Positions 31,402-42,790 of a DNA stretch of 64,000 nucleotides are shown one piece after another (position 1 is the first letter of the stretch; each line of letters starts with the position of its first letter). A model generated the notes under the pieces. The model saw nothing but the letters and a program-made list of their open reading frames with translations, had not been told where the DNA came from and did not search any database. The stretch comes from Akebia trifoliata (Eukaryota > Streptophyta > Magnoliopsida > Ranunculales > Lardizabalaceae): assembly GCA_017979445.1 (NCBI GenBank), contig CM030716.1, forward strand, positions 11,362,474 to 11,426,473. The letters are read 5' to 3'. The translations under genes were made by a program, and so were the position numbers.

Positions 31402-33701
31402 TGTAATACCCCATATTTTTTTAATGCGTATCTAGGGACAATTCGTAGGTCAATTAATAGAAAAAATTTCTTGACGTTGGAATTTGATAAATCCGATTAA
31501 ACCATTAGATTAGCATCGAAAAATTAATCGAAATATACTATAAATTTCTTAAAATCAGAGCACGGGACAAGTTCTTAATATAAATTGATAAATGATTATT
31601 ATGTCCTTTTAACTCAATAAATGCCAAATCTAATAAAAAATTTGTAGATTTTCTACTCTTTTGCTTAGAGGTTTCTTCGGGTTCATCGAAGGAGAAGAAC
31701 TTGTCTGACTTGTTAAGAGTTTAGAGAGGAACCGAAAAGCTAGGACATCCGATTGCCCTAGAGAAAATCTTATAAGTCATAGCAACAAAATTATGTAGGG
31801 AATTTCTAAACCTTATTGATAGTTATAGTTTTTCATGCATTGTAGTTTTAAATCTAAAAGTAATTATGTTGTTAAATATTGGAAAAAATATTTTTGTTTT
31901 GTGAAAATCATGATCAATTTTATTGTATGATGATTTTGAAAATAAAACCATGTTTAAAAATTGTTTTTATTTGAATAAAAAGAAAATCGAACTTGGAATT
32001 TCAAAGAAAAATTACAGCTTGGTAGAAACATTCATTTCTGGAGAAGGTTAGGTCGATGCCACCAATAGATTCTCTTAATACCACCGATAGAAAAGATTTT
32101 TACCCTAAAATTTATTTCGAATTTCAACCAATTTTGGTCATTTTCTTCAAAATAGTTCTAGACGATGATTTTGGTGTTTAAAATTGTCTAAAAATTCGAT
32201 ATCAATCTATTCAAAGCTTTTTAATAATTTTGATTAAAACCTCAAAATTTTCCAAAATAAGCATATGAATTATTGAAAGTTCAAGGGATTTGAATATAGT
32301 TGCGATGCCCTATTAAAGAGAGTATGGATTCTCATATGTGTAAGTGTGTGTGTTGGACAATGGGTATCCAAGTTTATTTTTATATTCTACTGTCACGAGA
32401 CGATGGTTGCATGTTTATTTAAATTCTGTTATCGCAAAAGCGATAAGTACTGTTTATTTATTTTACGGGTTGGGCCATTGCATGGTAAGAAACTGGATAT
32501 TCCTTTCACATACTTATAATGCTTTGTTTTATTTAATTTATAAAAAGAAAAAAAAATATTGTATTTAATTATTTTGGGATACGTTAAATAATCTACAAGA
32601 GCCTGACGGGATAGTATATCATGTCATTTTCGGAGTGATAATTATCTTAGGATGAATAGTTGAGATGGTAAACTCCTATGTAGTATGGGATGCATAGGAG
32701 AATAATATCACAACTGAAATTTGGGAAACTCCATTCTATATTTACCAGTGAACTATGTGATGTAACAATAGCTTGTGAAAAATATAGAGAAGTCTTAGAG
32801 AAGTATATGTATGCCTGATAGGCTTAGATGAAGATAACTAGTCAATGATCATTAACAGTCTAGAGTAGTTGAACGTATCGACACTTTGTTAAAGGACGTG
32901 TACCTTATGGTCACAATCAACAATCAACCTGAACTAAACAAATGGTCACCCTAGTGTGATAAGTGTAGTGACGACCACAAAACCAGGAACTAATGATGGG
33001 GTTCCACATTGGTGAATTTTTGAACATATTCGGATTATGACTGGGAGATATCCAATCATAGTTCTCAACACTCTTAACAAACATACAACCACTGCTTTTA
33101 TTTATTCCATTAATTATATTTTATTTGGTTCTGTTGAGATTTACTTTTATTTGAAAAATTGCGTATGTTTCTAAATGTATTAGAATAATTTCCCCCATGT
33201 TAAGAGACTACCAGTTTTGAATAGTATTTTCTTGTTGGGTAACACCTTCGTTACTCACCCTATTGTTTCAGTTGTAGATCCTCCCCCAGTCGTAGAGCAA
33301 TTAGAGGAGACTCCAACAGAGTATCATCTTGTTGATCACATTGACGACCAAAGTCCACTCTCAGGCAATAATTGAAATTATTTCTTCAAGTTCTATTTTA
33401 GTTTAGGTATTAGAAAATCTTATATTTTCTTTTTCATTTGAGAGTAGGGTTGATGTTAGTGTGAGGTTTCGCTGGCTATTGATTTTCGATAGATTTTTTT
33501 GATTTCTAATTTATATTTTAGATATTTTATGATTACTATTACACTCGAATTTCAGATTTATAAGAATTTCTACTGCGATATTATACCATATCACCATATT
33601 GTTTATTTACATATTTATCATTTGTGGCAATATGTGTATTTAAGACCTTGGATTTTGGCATGGAATCATGGGGATTCGTGTTAGAATTTGGGAGTGCTAC
33701 A
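31402..33701 (+). repeat. 3' LTR of the Tekay/Del-type chromovirus
   Basis: It begins TGTAATACCCCATATTT directly after the polypurine tract and ends GAGTGCTACA, the usual termini of this family, and is 2.3 kb long. It carries CCACCAATAG/CCACCGATAG motifs near 32060 and ACTCACCC about 450 bases from its end, as does the minus-strand LTR at 40666-42790. The 5' partner LTR is not in the window. Confidence 0.8.
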
Positions 33702-33899
33702 ATTTCTCTATGAGAGACTATCAAAGAGAAGGCTAGGAAGGCCAGTTTCAAGCCAGCTTCTCCTCTGAGAGGAAGGCATCAAATCAGCCCAAACCTCTCG
33801 CTATAATATTTCTCTTATATCATAGGAATTCTTTAAGTTTCCCAACATGGTAGGATACTCCTCTGAGCTTTCTTGGAGACTTTTTAAGCAAAGAATCGA

Positions 33900-34385
33900 T
33901 GGATCTCAAAAAAGCTTAGAGGATTTCCAAATGACAAGAACAAAAGATCGATTACAATCTCAAAGGAGTTAAATTGAATTGAAGTAGAAAAGACAGCAGA
34001 ACTCTTTGATGGGCTATTTGCTGGTAAAAGGCCATATGTTCATGGTTTGAAAATTAAGGGACATGTCGATATGATGTCTCTCAAAGAAGGGTTCTTTTTT
34101 ATTTAACTTCAAGGATAAGGAAGACCGTCCTATGCTCATCAAACTTATAGCTGGTTTGCCATTTACTCTCCTTAATCCCCATATGGTTGAAATTTCCTTA
34201 ACTTCCCTTGCAATGTTTTTTTTTTTTCTCTAGAAACGTTGGGGTGATAGGCAATATGATTTGTGATCCTTTCCACATGAACGAAGCCACGACTAATAGG
34301 ACTCGCCTAGGATAATGCTTGTACTGGTGTAGAGATTGAGACTTCTTGTCAATTTGCAGATGTTATTCTATTAGAATGAAAAAGC
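33900..34385 (+). pseudogene. Decayed DUF4283-type (LINE ORF1-like) protein remnant
   Basis: In-frame pieces resemble plant LINE-associated DUF4283/zinc-knuckle proteins. These are EGFFFI near 34090, FKDKEDRPMLIKLIAGLPF near 34110-34160, DPFHMNEATTNRTRLG near 34267-34310, and after a frameshift TGVEIETSC. The phrase .P..MDEAT.NR.RL.YARVCVEI is a hallmark of that family. Several frameshifts and stops; no downstream reverse transcriptase was found. Confidence 0.5.
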
Positions 34386-36260
34386 ATTCATAAAAAAATA
34401 CTCTATGAATGGAAACCTAAATTATCTAAAGAATACTACACGATTACTAACAAGTGCATGAAGTCAAATAATATCATAACACATAAGTGAAGCGAATCAT
34501 TATATGGTAAACAACGTAAATAATAATCCATTATAGCCTTAATCATCCCATAAGTTTGGATTGGCTACATTCTTTTGGGCTTCCATCCTTGTTCGTTCTC
34601 TCCCAAAAGAAAGGTCTTTTGTTCCACCACAAGTGACTCTTCTATTCTTTATTCCTCTTTCTACTATTATATATTGCATTTAGATGAATTAATAGGTTGC
34701 AATTGTGTGCATCCAATAACACATTTTTAGGCATAATCCAGTTAACTAAAAGTTCAAAATAGAATGTTACTCATTTCAGAAAGAACGCCCCTTCCCCTCC
34801 TTTCTGGCTTATTAGCATCCATGAGTATAAAAGGTCTATAGGATTCTCCAATGGATTCCCTTGAGAAATAGTCCGAAACTTTGCAATCAAATACCTCATG
34901 TAAATTGTAAACTCTATGACTTTACATTGATTACAAGGCACCCATTAGCGTTATTGTATGTTCTCCTATGACAACATCTACTAAATCTCCAACCTATTGA
35001 AAGATCACCTGGACAACTTGTTGAATAAGTGGTGCAACCACACATTATGCTTTGGATGAATGGCCAACTTATACTAATTGAAAGAGGTACAAAAAATTAT
35101 GAACAACTCAATCAATCCTGAAAGAGAAATATCGATATTATTGATGAAAGTGAATCACACAATATTGAAGAGCTTACTAGTCATTAAAAGTTTAATAGAG
35201 AATGCAAAATTTCTAACAAGTCATATAGATCAATGATGCTTAATTAAGCTAGCAAACAATTGTTTATACCCTTTTTCATTTTTTTTCCTTACCTTAACTT
35301 ATTTATTTATTTATTTATTTATTAGTAAGCTAGAACTCTAAGGGACCCCACCCCTTTCATTTAACAAAGTTAAGTGAGACAAATTACAAATCAAATCATC
35401 CTACAATATGGAAATAAGCTTTTGCGGCAAGAGTAAAGAATCTAGAACAATAAAGTTTGATGCTTAAGATTTAATAGGACCCAAGAGATCAATCACAATT
35501 CAAGACAAAATAGAACTCATTTAAAGTTTCCAATCCAACAATGCACTTGGCTAGTACCTTAGATTTCTTAATCAGGGTGTTGTTTCTCATTACAAGGGAA
35601 TCCATTCTATTGTTTCCGACAAGATGAGACATGTCCTACAAAAAACATAATTATCAATATCAGAAATATTGAGCTTAAAGAAAATGAGATAAATCAAAAT
35701 AGAGCGATGTCATACAGATAACTGATTTGAGATGATTCCTCAAGAAAATAAATAAGAGAAAAACTAAGAGTTTATTTATTTAAATAAGTAGAAATTAACT
35801 TTTAATTCATATTATTTATTTTTTATGAAATAAGAAAGTTGAAAGTTCATAAAGGTTTAAAGAAGTGTCGGTTCACCTTTTCAGTCGTTTAGGATCTATG
35901 TTCGGGCCAGCATTGATGGATAGATTTTGAACAATATTGGTTGTTCCATCTGAGGATGGCTTTTCCAACCGTGCAGAAATGTTTTTTTTTTTTTTTTGTC
36001 ATAGTCTTATCCTTGAAGTAGATTGACTGCCAACTGGTATATCAATCGAAGTGGATAGCCATGTTAGTGAAATTGTCAAGCTTTTGAATAAATTTATTAT
36101 TGGCTAAGTTGTTTTCATGCGTTGATTGCAAGTCCGATTTCCCCATTTCTATGATATCTTCCATTTTTTAGCATTATATTTATATACAAACTGAAAAGAA
36201 ATTGATAAATAATAGTAGAAACCCTTAATAATGTATTGCAGTGAGTTTTATGAACCTTAA
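34386..36260. other. AT-rich sequence; probable truncated LINE 3' end near 35290
   Basis: No gene recognised. A (TTTA)n tract at about 35296-35323 is followed by AAGCTAGAACTCTAAGGGACCCC. This resembles the poly-T plus AAGCTGGGGTTAAAGGGACCCC that opens the LINE fragment at 39862. It may be the 3' end of a minus-strand LINE. A run of 17 T at 35982 is the other simple feature. Confidence 0.35.
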
Positions 36261-36264
36261 AATA

Positions 36265-37000
36265 AAAATAAAGTTACTAATATATTTTATTGTTACATAT
36301 GACCACTTCGAGGGGCTCGCCTCCATACATCTGGTCCTTTGGAGGGGTTATAAAACTTCCAAAAGGATTTATCCCAAACATTTATTTTTTTCTTTCTTCT
36401 TTTCAACATATCCCTAAACCCTTATAGCCTAGTTCCCAAAGATATGATAAACCACTCACATCTCAATGAAATTTTAAGAATAAAAATCAAATAGAACCGC
36501 ATCATATTATATAATATGTATTTTACTATATCTCTTATAATAAATACTAATTTATTTTAGGTGCTAGGTAAGGGCTTTATGCCATGTGCTAAAGAGAGAA
36601 TTAAATCAAGAAATTTAAATTTAAGAGATGGATTTTCAATGAATTGAAATTTCTTTTAGAGAAGATCAATGTTAGCCATACGATAATTTTTTAGAGTACT
36701 ATTGGAGCAAAGTGCCCAAACAAAGAACAACTTATAAAAAAAAAAACAATGATGGAAAAATAAAGATAAAGCAATGGGAGTACTTAAGAAGAAAATTTGA
36801 AGTAGTCATTAAAAATAAAAAGGACTTCATAAAACATCTTAAGATATTAACGAAATAAAAAGACATATCTAAATAAGTTAGAAATCTAGATTTTACATAA
36901 AAGGGTATCCTAATTATATCTATATCTATCAAGAAATATCAAGGATAATAAAAGAATGACTTAAGAGTGATATTCAAGTTAAACAAGAGAAGAGTGTGAA
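36265..37000 (+). repeat. Direct repeat unit 1 (AT-rich, unknown)
   Basis: Matches 38610-39340 in the same orientation, with scattered differences. Shared landmarks are TAATATATTTTATTG, CTTATAGCC..., GATTTTCAATGAAT, CAATGGGAG and GTTAGAAATCTA. No coding sequence is evident. Confidence 0.65.
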
Positions 37001-38520
37001 ATTACCAGCTTTGACAAGATAGTGACCTAGAGGGGGGCTGAATAGGACTATTTTATAATTCTACTGAATGTGAATATTAGGATGTGAATGAATTTTTAAT
37101 GAGTAAGTTGATCAGGGAGCATTCACTAAAGCATTCATGAAGCAAGATATTCATGCAAGATATGATCAGTCATGATGTGCATCCAAATTGGTATAAAGAT
37201 AAGAGGATCTGAGACAAGATATGAGACACACGATTTATAGTGGTTCAGCACCCGTGCCTACATCCACTCCCAAGAGAACCCAAATTGATGGTTCTTTGGT
37301 GTCCACTAAAACTTGAGGTTTTTGGTTCACCTTAAACCGCGCACAGAATTTTTCGGGTTAATTCCGCAACCCTACGATTGAATGGACCACATCCACTCAA
37401 ACTCCTTGAGTTTTATACTTAGGAAACTCAGTAACCTTTGTCACTCAACTTGAGTCCGCAACTCAATCAAGTGCTTGATTTTGAAGAAGAAATCAAGAAC
37501 TATTACAAGTATATTTTTAGAATTTAAGATACGAACAATCAAACTCATAGTTATGACGATTGAAGTGAGTGTGTTGTTCTTCAGTTCTTCATTACTTCCT
37601 TCAACAATGGCTTCTTGCCTCGCTCGATGTTAGAATGTAACTCTTGAAGGGTGGAGTAAGTAGAGCTTGATCAACTAAGATGAGGTAGTTTGATATGCAT
37701 GATTTCGACTACCCTTCATGACTCTTCTTCCTTCGTTAAGCCTTTTAAAGTATGCTTATTGGCTTGGGCTGAACTTCGAAGTTGTTGATCAACCCAAGAA
37801 GAGGCCTAGAGCTTTTCTTTTATAGGAAAAGCTCTTAACGGCTTTCTGTCGGTGGCACCTGAATTCCAACGGTGGCACCGACCAATCATAACGGTCGAAA
37901 ATCTTACCGTTTAGCGTTTTCGGCAGTACTGACGGTGGAACCTCCAAGCTTCATCGGTGGGACCGATGAGTACTTTTACGGTGGAACCGCCAGAAGTATG
38001 CTTCTGCCACCGAATGAAAATTCCTTCATTAGTTCTGACGGTGGATGGTGGTGGGACAGATAAAGTGATCTTCGGTGGAACCGATGCCTAATATATCGGT
38101 GGGACCGACAGGATTGTTCTTCTGCCACCGATAGGAGGTATCCCATGTTAATTTGTCGATGGATAATGGTGGAACTGTCAAGATCTTCATCGGTGGGACC
38201 GATGAATATTCTATTGGTGGGATCGACAGATTAGAGCTCCTGCCACCGATAGAAGATATCTCAAAATATTCGGTCGGTGGCTGGCGGTGGATCCTTTACT
38301 CCTGCCGACAGCTTCTGATCCCCTTGAGGTATACTTGTTCTGATGCTCCACGGATGATGATGACCCTTGACCTTGATTGGTTTTGATATATTTTGGATTT
38401 GTCGTTGAGTTATGAATACACAATAATGTTTCTAGTAGTTACATCATGACATCACACGACCACCCTTGTAATTGAAAAAACATGGTACTAACAGAGTGGT
38501 CTCAAAGAACCTAATACCTT
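37001..38520 (+). repeat. Interspersed LTR-like repeat with AGTGACCTAGAGGGGGGC start and internal tandem units
   Basis: It separates the two direct repeat units. It begins near ACAAGATAGTGACCTAGAGGG, a phrase common in plant interspersed repeats, and holds AACTCAGTAACCTTTGTCACTC-type sequence. I could not find a clear target duplication, so it may be a degraded solo LTR. ORFs at 37872-38386 are products of the tandem repeat. Confidence 0.45.
37955..38300 (+). repeat. Three imperfect tandem units of about 125 bp
   Basis: Each unit contains GGTGGGACCGATGA..., then GGTGG(A/G)(A/C)C(C/T)G(C/A)CAGA and CTGCCACCGA. Units start near 37955, 38080 and 38190. The motif GGTGGNACCGA is also found as complement in the LTRs near 32045 and 42640. 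Confidence 0.7.
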
Positions 38521-38609
38521 CTCGAAAGGAATATCGAAGGAGAAGAAAAAGATAACTGAAAACCTGAATAAAATGGATTCTATTGCAAACAAGAAAATAA
38601 CTATATAAA

Positions 38610-39340
38610 ATATATAAAATAAATAGTAATATATTTTATTGATATGGCCTCTTAAAGGGGACAAACACTCCAAAAACATTTCTCCCAAATACTTGTTATT
38701 TCCATCCCTATTTTCAACTTAATCTCTAAACCAGTTTTTATTGGTTATATCTCTGAACTCTTATAGCCCACTTTCTAAAGATACGATCACAAAGTAAATC
38801 AATAACATCTTCAGTTAAATCTTAATGAATCCTAATCAAATACAACTCGATCATACTGTGTAATATATATTTTGATAAATTTTCTAATTAATAATTACTA
38901 ATTTTATTTTTGTTACAAAATAGGATTGTAATAACTTCTTAAGAGAGAATCCGAGCAATTGTAAAATTCAAGAGAAGGGTTTTCAATGAATCAACATTTA
39001 TTTAGGAAAATATCAATCTTTTATATTACAAAATTTTGGAGTATTGTTCATAGGTAAGTTACCATAGAAAGAACTGCTGAAAAAAAAAATATAAATCAAT
39101 GGGAGCATTAGAAAAAATTTACAAACCCATTAGAAAAGAAGACTTCATTAAACATTCCAACAAGTAAACAACACAAATGAGTGGATCAAATTGAGTTAGA
39201 AATCTATCATTTACATATAAAAGGATGTCTTGATCATACCTTTATCTATCAAGGTATAACAAAGATATTCCATAAAAATTCCACATATTAAATTTCAAGT
39301 GGTACAAGAGAAGAATGAGCTGAAAAATATTAACTATAAC
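38610..39340 (+). repeat. Direct repeat unit 2 (AT-rich, unknown)
   Basis: Second copy of 36265-37000, as described there. Beyond 39340 the sequence runs on to 39860 without a recognised gene. Confidence 0.65.
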
Positions 39341-39861
39341 AAACCCACCTTCTTTAAAGGCATATTGACAAAAGAGAGAATGGTAACAGAAGATCACCTG
39401 ATGAACTATAAAGCAAAGAACCATAGACCCATCATCAATAAACATGGAAGTCCCAAGTAGAGTGATAGAGGTTAAGCTGGTAGCTTGAGGCCTCCAACTC
39501 CTCCCCAAGACTTCCATCGCTATCTCTAACCAAAATTTTCAAATGCAACCTCTAGGGTTAGGGCTTGGGCTTTTTAATATTATTCCCACCTCGAAATTGT
39601 AAATAATCGTTTCATATTTGATCTATTGAATATTAGGGTTTCACTTTCTATAACATGTAAAAAGACTTACCTACCCTTAGGTTAATTTTTTAACTTGTTA
39701 GTTGTAATCTTCTTATCTTGGCCCTATTAAATTTGTTTAGTTTTTTTATTTCTCCTCACTTAAAATAACTTTTACTATATATTCTAGAACTATTAAAGAT
39801 TTTGTCTTCAAAAATATCTTTTTCATTGTCCATACTATATTGTACTATATTGTTTATCTTT

Positions 39862-40150
39862 TTTTTTTTTTTGATTGATAAGCTGGGGTTAAAGGGACCC
39901 CTCCCTAAAAAAAAGAAACACTTATAACGAGTGTAGATACAAGATGAATCTTCTTCTACAATTCTTAGAAGATCTTAAGGAATATTGGAACTATCCTGAA
40001 TTATAAAAAAAACCATTCAAAACAACCCCCAATTTAGCTAGAAAATCCACTGCCCTGTGTGCTTCTCTCCATTGGAATTCAAAATCACATTCGTCAAACT
40101 CTCGGCCTTGATTTGTGATTTCCATTCATGGACAATTTTTTATGCATTTC
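39862..40150 (-). pseudogene. LINE 3' end with RNase H fragment
   Basis: On the minus strand, ECDFEFQWREAHRAVDFLAK and LG near 40010-40100 match the end of the RNase H domain found in many plant LINEs (WREANRAADALAK.G). A T run at 39862-39873 on the plus strand is the poly-A tail of the minus-strand element. The rest of the LINE is missing (5' truncation is usual). Confidence 0.65.
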
Positions 40151-40665
40151 TAAAATCATAGTTTATAAAATTTATCAACTTTACTCAAAATTCAAATGAG
40201 TCAACTCGACTCTATTGGATTTCGAATGAAGATTTCAAAATAACTTAGCCCCAAAAATCAGTGGAACTATCTTGTTGAGTCACCACATGAATTCAACCAT
40301 GTCAACTAGTCAACTCCATCAAGTCACTATAGGAATTCAACTATGCAACCAAGTTATTTTGTTATGTATAATACTTTTGTAGAGATCGAGAAATAAATAC
40401 TTTTATTTAATTAATTTCATAGATTTTTACTTGACACATCCAATTCAACTCACGAGTTTTTCATTTGACTAAAGTTACTATGTTATTTGAGTTTTCAATT
40501 TAAAAAAACATGATTTAAAGCTAAGAAACTTTACAAGATTCCAATGTCCACTTGGTAAAGACAACTTCATGACTCACAATTCTACTTTAGATGGTTTAAA
40601 TAGGTAAACAACCTTATTTCAATGGCCTGGAGAATATTATTTTGAAGATGTAGAAAACGAAAGGG
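40151..40665. other. No gene seen
   Basis: AT-rich sequence between the LINE fragment and the LTR at 40666, with no feature that I can support. Confidence 0.5.
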
Positions 40666-42790
40666 TGTCATGCCCACAGATCCAGAATCCCGATGATTCA
40701 TCTACAAGATCTCAAGGCATGATTAACTTCCCATGATAACATATAATAATAAAAGATACATCATGATTCACAAATTTATCACAGTGGAAATTTATATACT
40801 ACCAATAAGCTAACAGAGTGCGGATGTTAATAACATTCAAATCATGATTGAGAATCATCAAATCTCAAATTAATAAGTCTTACTGAATGAAACAAAATAC
40901 ATAACTTCGTATCAGTATTGAATATAAATTGGCAAAATGCCCTAACATAAGTTTCTCAAACTGAAACATGAGAAATAAATAACTGCTAAACTCTAAGACT
41001 ACTCAAACCTAGGGAGGTAGTTGTTCATCCACATACTCAAACTTTGGTACCTCCTTGTAATTCTCATCCTAAACGACTGGATCCTCTAAAGCTATATGAT
41101 CTTAAAATGTGAATGACAGGGTGAGTAATGGGAGTTATTCAATAGAAAGTTTGCCATTCTAACAACTAGTTATAGCATGCAAAGAATAAACATACTGTAA
41201 TTTAAATCATGCAAGTTATGATATAATATAACATTCGTATAAGGATTAAAGAGAATATTAAAATAGTTTAGATAAATATCAATCTATCACTACTATCAAA
41301 TAAATTGCTATCAATTTTAAAATTCTTTCAAAATATAAACATCCACCTATTAGCATAAAAGTGTTGTGGAACAAGCTGTATAACAACCTCAGCATGGCCA
41401 TTGATATTCCAAGCTATTCTCGATATGGAATCCTACTATTTTCATCTGATTTTGTGGTAGTCCGTTGTTATCACATTTGAGTGACCATTTATCCATCTTA
41501 GACTGGCCACTTACTAAGGTTCAAATACTTGAACTAATTCTGTTGACCATTCATTTGAAGATTATAGACACTCAACTATCACTAACATGCCTAAGAGAAA
41601 ACTCCTCACATCTAAGCCTATCAAGAGACAATACATGTGAATCTCGACTATCTCTACATTATATAAATACCATTTTTACACACATATTTTCTAAGAAAGA
41701 AGAAGAGGAATTCTCGGATCTCACGAGCTATACTACTTTTTAAGGTATCTCATACTACCAAAAAGGGCAGGACATCAAATGTTATCCTAGATTGACCTGC
41801 CGCTTCCGAAATATAACAACGTATCACTCTTTATACCTTTGCTACGACCCTTTTCTGGTCAAAAAAATGTTTTATTTGTATACATATATATAATTTTTTT
41901 CTATCCAAATACAAATAAAGGTATGGTAGTGCCTTTAATATATTCATTAGTCGAACCATCCGTTAATTATATCTCATGTGATCGTAGGAACGTGAGATAT
42001 CCATCTATCTATTTATGTCTTATGCATAATGTGGCATAACATAAGGTTGGAAGCATTGTCATATAAATCAATCGAGAAGATAAGTTCTCTTTATCCATTT
42101 ATCCATCCATCGATAAAATATCTATTGTTCTAAGTAACTATCAAGATGCATTTCTTTTTAAAAATATTCACGATTCTACGGTATCAACCAATTCCATATA
42201 ATAGTCTTGATTGAGTAGAAAAACTTGGAAATAACGATTAAATAGAAAGTATTTAACGTTGAGAAAAACTATGAAAATTTGGCTAAATGTCAAAAATCAG
42301 ATTTTTCAAAGTACTTCAAACATAAAACTAGTTTTTTGAAATGAAAGTTTTAATCGTGATATTTGAAATCATATCATTTGTGAAACTTAATTTGAAGGAA
42401 AAGTCAAAGAAAAAGGGGATTAAAAATTTCATGAAAACGCTCAAATACGTATTTTGTTCTAGAACCCAAATATTTGATTTTGATACTTTGAGATTTGGAT
42501 TTTAAATTATCTTTTATTGGTTCCAAATGAGGGGCATTCCCTTATTTTCATTTAATAAAAATAAAATGCTAAAAATGCATGTGTCATTGGGAAAAAATAT
42601 TGAAATAGTGCTGAAAAATTGGTTCTGTCAGTGATTGTTGGTGCCACCGAAAGAGAGCATTTTTTGGTGGCAAGGTCAGTGCCACCGATGATGGGTGTAA
42701 GTACCACCGATAGAGACAAACTAACTTCGATATTTATCTTTTATAACTTCTTTGATTCTGCCCCAAATTCATCCAAAACTTTTCTATAAT
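40666..42790 (-). repeat. Truncated Tekay-type LTR, minus orientation
   Basis: The segment begins TGTCATGCCC on the plus strand (an LTR 3' end read backwards). It carries GGGTGAGTAATGGG about 450 bases inside, the same distance at which ACTCACCC lies from the end of the LTR at 31402-33701. Near 42640-42710 it has the same (G)GTGCCACCGA motifs. It breaks off against the Athila pol at about 42790, so the LTR start is missing. The family match is inferred from layout and motifs. Confidence 0.5.

Larger units (their letters stand above)
22479..33701 (+). mobile_element. 3' end of a Tekay/Del-type chromovirus (Ty3/gypsy), interrupted
   Basis: Plus-strand translation of 22528-22585 gives EEGSTQILDKQ, a stop, then KKLRSRIIPLVKV, the start of the chromodomain of plant chromoviruses. 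After the insertion the frame resumes at 31286 (EEKKWEKESNTRV). A polypurine tract AAGGGGGGAGG (31390-31400) follows, and then the LTR at 31402. The 5' LTR, gag and most of pol are missing, because sequence to the left abuts the palindromic DNA transposon. Chromodomains of this kind steer integration to certain chromatin. Confidence 0.8.

Noticed and set aside
37872..38386. Two Gly-rich ORFs with GGTDEY repeats
   Set aside because: They translate the 125-bp tandem units of a non-coding repeat; no start or splice context.
37001..38520. Solo LTR with exact ends
   Set aside because: No TG...CA pair with matching 5-bp flanks could be found, so it is listed only as an LTR-like repeat.
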